Assembly: GCA_012513235.1 (NCBI GenBank)
Contig: JAAZCO010000316.1
Location: forward strand, 1 to 18,431
Reading direction: 5' to 3'
DNA length: 18,431 nt
Source: Gammaproteobacteria bacterium
Lineage (GTDB): Bacteria; Pseudomonadota; Gammaproteobacteria; Pseudomonadales; Pseudomonadaceae
Of the stretch, positions 1 through 6,388 are shown in pieces. A program made the translations under genes and the position numbers. Each line of letters opens with the position of its first letter. Positions within the stretch are counted from its first letter, which is position 1. A model generated the notes under the pieces. That model did no database searches, was not told the origin of the DNA, and saw only the letters and a list, made by a program, of their open reading frames with translations.

Positions 1-155
1 GTTTTACCAACTCCGCGCGTACCAGTAAACAAATAGGCATGGTGCAAGCGCTGATGATCAAGGGCATTGATCAAGGCTTTTAAAACGTGGGTTTGCCCAA
101 CCATTTCACGGAATGAACGAGGACGCCATTTGCGGGCTAAAACCTGATAACTCAT
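1..155 (-). CDS. dnaX: DNA polymerase III subunit gamma/tau, N-terminal part
   Basis: This is the clamp-loader ATPase of the replicative polymerase; it loads the beta sliding clamp in the cytoplasm. Only the first 51 codons are present, because the gene runs off the left edge. The translation begins MSYQVLARKWRPRSF, the classic DnaX opening. It continues with the ...VGQTHV... segment and reaches the Walker A sequence GTRGVGK at about residues 45-51, exactly where DnaX has its P-loop. The start is the ATG whose first base is 155; the ribosome-binding site in front of it is weak. It lies about 130 bases downstream of the 4.5S RNA gene on the same strand, an arrangement I recall from other bacteria. 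Identification is very secure despite the short length. Confidence 0.95.
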   Translation of the reverse strand, partial: MSYQVLARKWRPRSFREMVGQTHVLKALINALDHQRLHHAYLFTGTRGVGK

Positions 156-288
156 AGCAACCAAAGACCAGCAAGAAAACAGAGCCACATGCTAACGGAG
201 CACAGCAAAAATTGCACCCGCAACACTGGTTTGGGATGAGCTTTATTTGGAGTTTTTAGGGAGATGTAACGAATGAAGCAATTTAGGT

Positions 289-399
289 GGCAACCACTGC
301 CAGCCACACCCCGGCACACAATGTCACCGCTATGGCTGCTCCCTTCCGGGCCTGACCAGGTTAACGGTTAATCGTTGCGAGGGGACCGGCAGGGTCGCC
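289..399 (-). ncRNA. ffs: 4.5S RNA of the signal recognition particle
   Basis: This is the RNA scaffold that binds Ffh and targets membrane proteins co-translationally. On the minus strand the conserved SRP domain IV is visible: the CAGGTCAGGCCCGGAAGGGA core with the GGAAG tetraloop region, followed by AGCAGCC (about 329-362). The ends pair: 5' GGCGACCCTGCC (399 downward) with 3' GGCAGTGGTTGCC (ending at 289), closing a single long hairpin of about 111 nt. That matches the roughly 110-nt size of gammaproteobacterial 4.5S RNA. The mature ends are inferred from pairing and could shift by a base or two. The promoter is at 431-458, so a leader of about 25-30 nt would be removed, as RNase P does for the E. 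coli RNA. No convincing terminator is visible between 156 and 288; there is only a short stem followed by five T. Confidence 0.95.
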
Positions 400-407
400 A
401 TAACGAA

Positions 408-424
408 ACACCAAGATTTGGTGT
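408..424. repeat. 7-bp inverted repeat in the 4.5S RNA leader
   Basis: The arms are ACACCAA (408-414) and TTGGTGT (418-424) with a 3-nt loop. It lies between the predicted transcription start of ffs and the mature 5' end, so it is either a leader hairpin in the precursor RNA or a symmetric protein site over the start point. Confidence 0.6.
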
Positions 425-430
425 GGGCGT

Positions 431-458
431 ATTGTACTGATTTTGTGGACGGATGCAA
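431..458 (-). promoter_or_regulatory. Sigma-70-type promoter of ffs
   Basis: Minus-strand -35 TTGCAT (453-458) and -10 TACAAT (431-436) are separated by 16 bases and followed by a GC-rich discriminator (CGCCC), as in strongly growth-controlled stable-RNA promoters. The predicted transcription start falls at about 424-426. The first transcribed bases would be the perfect 7-bp hairpin at 408-424, placed before the mature 4.5S RNA at 399. Confidence 0.65.
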
Positions 459-592
459 GTCTAGTAGGCTATCTGTGAAAACAAGGATCAGTGTATGTCG
501 CATTAGAAATAGTTTTACTGTTAGGGAGCGCACCATGCATTAACAATGTGCGACTTTAAGTTTCTAATAGTCACTTTGTACAGATGAGGAAG

Positions 593-630
593 TGAAAAAC
601 ATTGCGCACCGCAAGCAGTGCGCAATGTTC
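593..630 (-). terminator. Rho-independent terminator of the flavocytochrome operon
   Basis: A perfect 12-bp stem is formed by 598-609 and 618-629, with an 8-nt loop. On the minus strand the second arm ends in a run of five T. It begins about 10 bases after the stop codon of the cytochrome gene and closes that operon. On the plus strand the hairpin is preceded by AAAAA, so it is mainly a minus-strand terminator. Confidence 0.88.
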
Positions 631-639
631 AAACCACAA

Positions 640-1941
640 TTAACGTAGCGGTTTCACTTCTCCCGCAGTGACACCCGATGCTTGGTTATGCCAACCTTGA
701 CGCACAAATGTCGCCAATTCTGCAACCTCCTCATCGCTTAGACGCCATGCATGACCCTGCATACGCAACGCTTCAGGGCGCAGTTCGGTCGACGGCAATT
801 GGGCACCATGCAAAATGACATGAATCAAACCCGTCGGCGAGCCGGCAGTGACTAAAGCGTTACCATCCAACGCTGGGAATATCTCTGGAGCACCGCGCCC
901 ATCGACAGCGTGACAACCACCACAGTTATCGATATACAGACGCGCACCAAGCGACATAGCAGGATCAGCACTTGTCAGCAGTCGTTCTGTTTCAGTCGGC
1001 GCTGTAGGGCTTTGTGCTGATAAAGTGCCAACCTCGGAACTGCCAGTTAAGTGCGTGAGGTAAGCAGCAATCGCCAGATTATCTTCTGCCGTGAGGTATT
1101 GCAGCGAATGCTCCACCACCAACGACATCTCGCCCACGCTGGTTGCATAATCATTACGTCCGGTCGCAAGGTAATGCGCCATCTGCTGCGTACTCCACTG
1201 CGCCGAAACGCTATCTTTGCCACGTAGATCAGGCACTGACCAACCATCGACCTCGCCACCGGTGAGGAAGGCAGCGTGATCTGCAGAAACGCCATCTTGT
1301 GCCATCAATGAGTTACGCGGGCTGTGACATGCTCCACAGTGAGTAGGGCCTTGCACCAGATAAGCACCCCGATTGATCTGCGCATCATCGGACACAGGTT
1401 TAAACTCGACCTCCTTTAAGACCAACATATTCCACGCGCGTAGCCCCCAGCGCTGGTTAAATGGAAATTTCAGCGCTGTCTCTGGGACTTTATTATTCAC
1501 CGCCGGTACTTCATGCATAAAGTACTGATACATCGCCTGCACATCCGCTTCGCTTAAAAAACGAAGGTTTTCATAAGGCATGGCCGGATACAAATGTGCG
1601 CCATCTTTACGTAAACCGTCATACAAAGATGCACGGAACTCATCTAACGAATAATGACCAATACCTGTGTCCTTATCAGGCGTGATGTTGGTTGAGTAAA
1701 TAATGCCCAGTGGGCTTTCGATTTTTCTGCCGCCAGCAAAAGGCTGCCCATCATCTGCTGTATGGCAAGCCATACAGTTTGCTGTGCGCATCACATATTC
1801 GCCGCGCGCAGCAGTAATAGCAGATGCAGGTTCAGTCAGAGCTTGGGCTGGTGTGTATTGGACTGGCACCCAAAGCATGGCGGCGATCACTACCACAGCG
1901 AGGACAATCCCTATTAGCACAAGACGCATTAAGGTTTTCAT
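640..1941 (-). CDS. Tri-haem cytochrome c subunit of a membrane-bound GMC dehydrogenase
   Basis: This is the electron-transfer subunit that passes electrons from the flavoprotein to the quinone pool or respiratory chain on the periplasmic face of the inner membrane. The 433 residues start with a hydrophobic signal-anchor (about residues 5-24). Three class I cytochrome c motifs follow: CMACH (56-60), CGACH (202-206) and CGGCH (340-344). This three-haem layout and length match the cytochrome subunits of gluconate, sorbitol, fructose and alcohol dehydrogenases. The start is preceded by GAGGAG seven bases upstream. It is the last gene of a three-gene operon, 11 bases after the flavoprotein, and is followed by a strong terminator. 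The substrate is decided by the flavoprotein, so the exact enzyme name is not assigned. Confidence 0.92.
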   Translation of the reverse strand: MKTLMRLVLIGIVLAVVVIAAMLWVPVQYTPAQALTEPASAITAARGEYVMRTANCMACHTADDGQPFAGGRKIESPLGIIYSTNITPDKDTGIGHYSLDEFRASLYDGLRKDGAHLYPAMPYENLRFLSEADVQAMYQYFMHEVPAVNNKVPETALKFPFNQRWGLRAWNMLVLKEVEFKPVSDDAQINRGAYLVQGPTHCGACHSPRNSLMAQDGVSADHAAFLTGGEVDGWSVPDLRGKDSVSAQWSTQQMAHYLATGRNDYATSVGEMSLVVEHSLQYLTAEDNLAIAAYLTHLTGSSEVGTLSAQSPTAPTETERLLTSADPAMSLGARLYIDNCGGCHAVDGRGAPEIFPALDGNALVTAGSPTGLIHVILHGAQLPSTELRPEALRMQGHAWRLSDEEVAELATFVRQGWHNQASGVTAGEVKPLR

Positions 1942-1952
1942 AGCGATTCTCC

Positions 1953-3722
1953 TCAGGCCAGATTACGCGGCTGCCGCAGATAATCAGTACGTATGGCATG
2001 CGCGGCCCAATAGGCCAGCCCACCCAATAACCCCGTAGGGTTGTACTGTATATTTTGCGGGAAAGCACCCGCGCCCATGGCAAATACGTTGTGCACATCA
2101 TGCGCTTGCAGATAGCGATTGAGCACTGAGGTTTTCGGATCCTCACCCATGGCTGTGCCACCCACGTTGTGCGTGGTCTGATAAGGTCGCACATCATACA
2201 TCGCACCTTCTTTTTTGAAGCCCGACTGCATCAGATCAGGCTTTAAGTGAGTAGCGATTTCTTCCATTTTGCCGCGCATAAACTGCGTCATACGGATATC
2301 GTTTTCGTTCCAGTTAAAGGTCATACGCAACATGGGCCGACCAAACGCATCTTTATAGGTTGGGTCGAGATCCAAATAGCAGTTTTTGTAAGACATACAA
2401 GAACCGTGCGAACCGATACTCATGGCATGGCCATACCACTGACCAATACCCTCTTTCCAACCTTTACCCCAAGCCGGCGTACCGGAAGGTAATGGCATCG
2501 AGCGAATCGGCTGCCCGTTCGCCGTACCACTGGAAATGTAACTGCCGCCAATAAAGCCTTCACGAGCGAAATCGATCTGATTGATACCAAAATCATCAAT
2601 CACCATACCGTTGGAGCCAGTACCCACGAACGGGTTAAACTCTTTATCCTTAAAGAACATCTGCACACCACCGCTCATTTGGTAGGCATAACCGCGACCC
2701 GTGACACCTTCACCAGTGGCTGGATCGTAAGGTTGGCCAATGCCTGACACCAACATCAGATGGACGTTGTGCAGTTGATAAGCACACAGAATCACTAGAT
2801 CAGCCGGCTGAAAGACTTCTTCACCGGTACGGTGATCAAAGTAAGTCACGCCCGTAGCCGTTTTTTTATCGGCGGCTAATTCAACGCGCAACACTTCAGC
2901 TTTGGTTTTGTAAGAAAAGTTCGGTTTGCGTTTTAACGCATCCAAAATACACACATGCGGTGAGCCTTTAGAATAGTTGTAGCAACCATAGCGCTCACAG
3001 AAACCGCAGAAGCTACAGGGGCCTAACTGCATGCCGTATTCATTCACATAGGACTCTGACGCTATCGCACCGGGCCGTGGGAACGGATGATAGCCCATGG
3101 CCTTAGCGGCTTCAGCAAACAAGGTGGCATCATAGGTTTGCTGCAAAGGTGGCATGCAATAATTCGCTGAGCGCCAGCCTTCAAAGGGGTTGCCACCTGG
3201 GATAATTTTTCCGTTTAAGTTACCCGCCAGCCCAGAAATACCTGACATGCGCTCAAAGCGATCAAAGTACGGCTCCAACTCATCGTAGCTCACTGGGTAA
3301 TCTTGCAAGAGCATATCGCTAGGGATGGTTTGCTGACCAAAACGCTCAATGGTATAGGAGCGTAAGCGCAACTCTTCAGGCTGTGGCCGCCAAGTGTGAC
3401 CGTTCCAGTGCGAGCCAGCACCACCTACACCATCACCGGGTAAGAATGAGCCCAACTGCCGATAAGGTAATGCCGTCTCGCTCTCTGTACGACGTATGGT
3501 TAGGGTTGACGCTGATGGTTTCTGCATCAGGTCATAACGGATACCGTATTTAAGCTCATCGGCAATATTGGGGTATTTAAAATCAGGTACAGTATCGCGG
3601 TCTTCTCCTCGCTCGAGCGCTAGAACTTCAAGGCCTTCTTCTGCCATCTCCATACCGAGTACAGCGCCAGTCCAACCGAGACCAACGATAACCACATCTT
3701 TCTTAGGATCTTGACGTGCCAT
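1953..3722 (-). CDS. GMC-family FAD dehydrogenase, catalytic subunit (gluconate 2-dehydrogenase-like)
   Basis: This is the flavoprotein that oxidises an alcohol or sugar-acid hydroxyl and hands electrons to the partner cytochrome c. Its 589 residues open with the Rossmann FAD motif GLGWTGAVLG (14-23). A GDGVGGAGSHWNG segment (97-108) is typical of the FAD-covering GMC region, and the C-terminal GMC domain carries the catalytic pair H518 and N561. A cysteine cluster (C236, C239, C242, C247, with C258 nearby, context CSFCGFCERYGC) resembles the 3Fe-4S-binding motif described for FAD-dependent glucose dehydrogenase. It is the middle gene of the operon, two bases after the TAT-signal subunit, which is thought to escort it through the Tat system because it lacks its own signal peptide. 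Gluconate is the usual database label for this family, but the substrate is not determined by sequence. Confidence 0.9.
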   Translation of the reverse strand: MARQDPKKDVVIVGLGWTGAVLGMEMAEEGLEVLALERGEDRDTVPDFKYPNIADELKYGIRYDLMQKPSASTLTIRRTESETALPYRQLGSFLPGDGVGGAGSHWNGHTWRPQPEELRLRSYTIERFGQQTIPSDMLLQDYPVSYDELEPYFDRFERMSGISGLAGNLNGKIIPGGNPFEGWRSANYCMPPLQQTYDATLFAEAAKAMGYHPFPRPGAIASESYVNEYGMQLGPCSFCGFCERYGCYNYSKGSPHVCILDALKRKPNFSYKTKAEVLRVELAADKKTATGVTYFDHRTGEEVFQPADLVILCAYQLHNVHLMLVSGIGQPYDPATGEGVTGRGYAYQMSGGVQMFFKDKEFNPFVGTGSNGMVIDDFGINQIDFAREGFIGGSYISSGTANGQPIRSMPLPSGTPAWGKGWKEGIGQWYGHAMSIGSHGSCMSYKNCYLDLDPTYKDAFGRPMLRMTFNWNENDIRMTQFMRGKMEEIATHLKPDLMQSGFKKEGAMYDVRPYQTTHNVGGTAMGEDPKTSVLNRYLQAHDVHNVFAMGAGAFPQNIQYNPTGLLGGLAYWAAHAIRTDYLRQPRNLA

Positions 3723-3724
3723 GA

Positions 3725-4432
3725 CTATGCCCTCTCGCCAGAAATTGAAACAGGCCCCAAAGGGTAAGGTACGTTATGTTGGCCCGCCCACTCTTTGAAG
3801 CTCGCCCGCGCACCAGGGAAGCCGATATACGACCACGCTAGCATGTTGTGGTTACCGCCATACTTAGGATCAGCAAAATAGCCCTCCTTGGTATTGCCAA
3901 GCAGCACAGTAAAGAAATCTCGCAACTCTGCGCCTAAATTGATGCTGCCTTGCTGTACACCAGTCAGCACCTCATCCTGCTGCGCAGATTCAAGCTTGTC
4001 GAAGGATTTGCCGTGACTTTGCTCACACCACGTATTAATAGCAGCTATCCCCTGACGATAGATTTGCTTAGGGTTCAGCGGCGTTTGAAAACCCAGCGCA
4101 GGATCAGCATCGGGCATGTGCGGCCCTTGCATATACCAATCGGCACCGAGGCCATATGAAGTTGTTAGCTGACGATCAATAAATACCGGAACGCGCGCTT
4201 CATACGCGCCAGGACCATCGCCATCAGAGGGAATCAGGCGTGCGGTTGCCGCCATGACAAAGGCCCATTCGGTTGCATTGAAGTATTCAGGAAGGTATTG
4301 CTCAAGGGGAACAGTATCGGACTGAGCCGCATAGGTCCAAGAAGGTAAGACGCTAACAGCAGTCGCAACAGAAGTAGCAGCAAGAAACTGCCGCCGTGAA
4401 GGTGTCCATTCAAGAAGAGGCTTATCGCTCAT
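3725..4432 (-). CDS. Small subunit with twin-arginine signal (gluconate 2-dehydrogenase subunit 3 family)
   Basis: This is the small accessory subunit of membrane-bound GMC dehydrogenases; in the family it is needed for maturation and Tat export of the catalytic subunit. The 235-residue protein starts MSDKPLLEW and carries the twin-arginine motif SRRQFL at 12-17. A short hydrophobic alanine-rich stretch ends near an AxA-like site at about 35-36. The remainder is consistent with the subunit 3 family (PF13618-like). The ATG has GAGGA eight bases upstream. It is the first gene of the operon, so the promoter should lie in the 4433-4729 interval. The family match is by recognition of the overall pattern, operon position and length. 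Confidence 0.87.
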   Translation of the reverse strand: MSDKPLLEWTPSRRQFLAATSVATAVSVLPSWTYAAQSDTVPLEQYLPEYFNATEWAFVMAATARLIPSDGDGPGAYEARVPVFIDRQLTTSYGLGADWYMQGPHMPDADPALGFQTPLNPKQIYRQGIAAINTWCEQSHGKSFDKLESAQQDEVLTGVQQGSINLGAELRDFFTVLLGNTKEGYFADPKYGGNHNMLAWSYIGFPGARASFKEWAGQHNVPYPLGPVSISGERA

Positions 4433-4610
4433 GATGGTGTCCTCGCAGAGATAAAGTTATTGTGAAGCGTGCAAAACGATGCAGCAGCTACTTTTACTCC
4501 TCCCTTCTGTTAAGACTCATCGTGACATCTATGCAGCTGTTGAGCGCATCATAGTGAATTAATCAGTGACTCTACTTTTAGCACATTTAAGTGGCTGTCT
4601 GTGACAATAA

Positions 4611-4641
4611 TTTTATAATTGTAACTCTCATAATTATAAAA
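4611..4641. repeat. AT-rich perfect 10-bp inverted repeat, possible operator
   Basis: TTTTATAATT (4611-4620) and AATTATAAAA (4632-4641) are perfect inverse complements separated by 11 bases. The centre-to-centre spacing of the half-sites is 21 bp, two helical turns. It sits about 180 bp upstream of the first gene of the flavocytochrome operon. An operator role is inference; AT richness makes chance occurrence more likely. Confidence 0.4.
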
Positions 4642-4669
4642 CTATTGAGCTCAGCAAGTGATACGCATT

Positions 4670-4691
4670 AAAAGTCCCCAAAGGAACTTTT
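4670..4691 (-). terminator. Weak candidate terminator after the short-chain dehydrogenase
   Basis: An imperfect hairpin (AAAAGT.CC / GG.ACTTTT with one mismatch) ends in four T on the minus strand, about 40 bases past the dehydrogenase stop codon. The stem is weak and AT-rich at its base, so this is only a candidate. Confidence 0.35.
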
Positions 4692-4729
4692 CAACCCCAC
4701 ATTGCACCTGCCGAGCGCATAACATTTAC

Positions 4730-5614
4730 TTAATAAATCACTGCCGGATTGGGCTCATGCGGCGCACCTAACATCTCACGGTAGGATGGCGGCTGCAAAC
4801 CTCCTCGATCGGTAATATTAAAGCGCTGAGCAATCTCTGCAGCAATCAACGTACGACCACTGAGTTCATCACCCTTAGGATCCTTAGCAATGGCATACAC
4901 AATTTCACCAATAAACTCGGGTGACTCAGCCGTAGCCATAAACTGTGCGTACTGCTCGTCTTGACTCGCACCCTCAGCAAGCGCTGAGCGTTCGGTGAGC
5001 AAGGGTCCCATCCAGATCGATACGGTACGCACACCCGTATCCTTAAAATCAACAGCCATATCATGCACCAGCTTATCAATACCGGCTTTTTGTGCGCCAT
5101 AGGCAGGTCCGTGCATATAGCAACTGGCACCAAAGGACGAGCCAAACATAATCAAACCACTGCCTTGACGTGCCATGATTTTTGCCGCATGCCAGCTGGC
5201 AACATAGGCTGAGCGCAAGCCCACATCCAGAATTTTGCAGGCATCCAACTCTTTTTCCCAAAAAGGCTTTTGCTCAATCAACTGGCCATGAATAAACGCC
5301 GCATTGTTAACCAAAATATCTAAGCGCCCCTGCTCTTTTTCAACCTGAGCAAATAACGCTGCGGTTTGCGCGTCATCACTGTGATCACACACCACAGCAA
5401 TTCCCGTACCGCCAGCTTGATTGATCTGCTCAGCAGTTTCATACACCGTACCTGGCAATACCGACCCATCCCATCCTAAGGCGCTACCGACTTCAGTGCT
5501 GCGCCCTGTGACATAGACAATCATGCCATGCTTGGCTAAAGCTAAGGCAATGCCTCGGCCTGCTCCACGGCTGGCTCCGGTGACAATGGCGACTTGTTTT
5601 TGTTGTAGTTGCAT
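4730..5614 (-). CDS. Short-chain dehydrogenase/reductase (DHRS1-like)
   Basis: This is an NAD(P)-dependent oxidoreductase of the classical SDR superfamily, probably a soluble cytoplasmic enzyme acting on a hydroxyl or keto group of a small molecule. The 294 residues show the cofactor motif TGASRGAG (12-19), the NNAA motif (103-106), a catalytic serine at about S159 (context FGSS), and the YxxxK pair Y172/K176. The opening and the mid-region (CD....FAQVEKEQGRLDILVNNA) resemble the DHRS1 branch, and 294 residues is longer than the typical 250. R38 at the end of beta-2 suggests NADP preference, which is an inference. The start has GAGGT six bases upstream. A 22-bp palindrome sits in the leader. 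It diverges from the NTF2-like gene, suggesting a shared pathway. Confidence 0.92.
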   Translation of the reverse strand: MQLQQKQVAIVTGASRGAGRGIALALAKHGMIVYVTGRSTEVGSALGWDGSVLPGTVYETAEQINQAGGTGIAVVCDHSDDAQTAALFAQVEKEQGRLDILVNNAAFIHGQLIEQKPFWEKELDACKILDVGLRSAYVASWHAAKIMARQGSGLIMFGSSFGASCYMHGPAYGAQKAGIDKLVHDMAVDFKDTGVRTVSIWMGPLLTERSALAEGASQDEQYAQFMATAESPEFIGEIVYAIAKDPKGDELSGRTLIAAEIAQRFNITDRGGLQPPSYREMLGAPHEPNPAVIY

Positions 5615-5634
5615 TGCTGACCTCGTCTAAATGC

Positions 5635-5656
5635 GCGGTGTTTTTCAAAACACCGC
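5635..5656. promoter_or_regulatory. 22-bp palindrome in the SDR leader, candidate operator
   Basis: GCGGTGTTTT (5635-5644) and AAAACACCGC (5647-5656) are perfect inverse complements around a 2-base centre. The palindrome ends 20 bases upstream of the dehydrogenase ATG and lies in the only intergenic region shared with the divergent NTF2-like gene. Its short centre favours a dimeric repressor site over an RNA hairpin. Confidence 0.5.
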
Positions 5657-5797
5657 TGTGTAATATCCATCCAACAGCCTGACCGAGTAAAAACAAAACT
5701 TCAACAGCAATGTCACTGGCATGTATTTGTTTTGAAATTAAAAACCGAAGCTTTAACATCAAAGCTGGTCAATAAAAATCACAATAAAAGGTTCAGA

Positions 5798-6298
5798 ATG
5801 AAACACTCAATAACCATCGAACAGCGTCTACAAGCATTAGAAGATAAGCAGGCTATCCTCGAGTTAAAATACCGCTACCTCAACGCTTGTGACGAGAAGC
5901 AACCTGACTTAGTGACAGCCTGTTTTATGCCTGGCGAAGTCGATATTAACTTTGGTCATATCGGCCAATTTAATACGCGGGAAGATTTTGTCGATATTTT
6001 TAAAAAGCTCGGCTGCCACGCGCATATTGTGGATATGCACCATGCCCAAAATCCAATTTTTCTGGCTCTGAGCGAAGACTCAGCCAAAACCAAAATCAAT
6101 ATGCGCTTTCAAAGCATCAACACCCAAGACAAAACCAGTGTTGAACTGGGCGGTTATTATCTGGATGGATTTCAGAAAACCTCTGAGGGCGAATGGCTGA
6201 TCAATCAGAGTTCATTCACCATCAACTCAGTGAAAATCAGCGACTTCTCCGGTGAGCACAGCACAGTGGTATACAGCGGTAATTGCATGCCAAGCTAG
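5798..6298 (+). CDS. SnoaL/NTF2-like fold protein (possible dehydratase or isomerase)
   Basis: This is a small single-domain protein of the SnoaL_4/NTF2-like superfamily, whose members include bile-acid 7-alpha-dehydratase and scytalone dehydratase, but also non-enzymatic proteins. The 166 residues begin with the usual N-terminal helix (EQRLQALEDKQAILELKYRYLNACD). Y27, D32 and H81/H82 are spaced about like the Tyr-Asp-His catalytic set reported for BaiE; that alignment is by eye. The start at 5798 was chosen over an upstream in-frame codon because AAGGTT precedes it by six bases and the family begins here. It diverges from the short-chain dehydrogenase gene, which suggests that the two act on one compound. 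The substrate is unknown. Confidence 0.82.
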   Translation: MKHSITIEQRLQALEDKQAILELKYRYLNACDEKQPDLVTACFMPGEVDINFGHIGQFNTREDFVDIFKKLGCHAHIVDMHHAQNPIFLALSEDSAKTKINMRFQSINTQDKTSVELGGYYLDGFQKTSEGEWLINQSSFTINSVKISDFSGEHSTVVYSGNCMPS

Positions 6299-6342
6299 AC
6301 TCAACGACCTATGGGAATCACGTTTTTCCACACTTTTAACCT

Positions 6343-6380
6343 TGCAGTGCTGCACTTGCTTAGCTTTGCGTAGCACTGCA
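6343..6380. repeat. 9-bp inverted repeat between convergent genes
   Basis: TGCAGTGCT (6343-6351) and AGCACTGCA (6372-6380) are separated by 20 bases in the gap between the NTF2-like gene and the convergent diguanylate cyclase. No T run follows on either strand, so it does not qualify as a standard terminator, though it could still form a transcript-end hairpin. Confidence 0.4.
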
Positions 6381-6388
6381 TGACACGT

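Larger units (their letters stand above)
4433..4729. other. Intergenic region upstream of the flavocytochrome operon
   Basis: About 300 bases lie between the small-subunit start and the dehydrogenase stop. No ORF of note is seen. It contains an AT-rich perfect inverted repeat (4611-4641) and an imperfect hairpin just past the dehydrogenase gene (4670-4691). The promoter of the operon must be here, but I could not pick -35/-10 boxes with confidence. Confidence 0.7.

Noticed and set aside
330..536. Minus-strand ORF of 68 codons over the 4.5S RNA and its promoter
   Set aside because: It overlaps a confidently identified RNA gene and its regulatory region and has no protein-like features.
6343..6380. 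Inverted repeat as a bidirectional terminator of the convergent genes
   Set aside because: A 20-base loop and no T run on either strand; kept only as a repeat.
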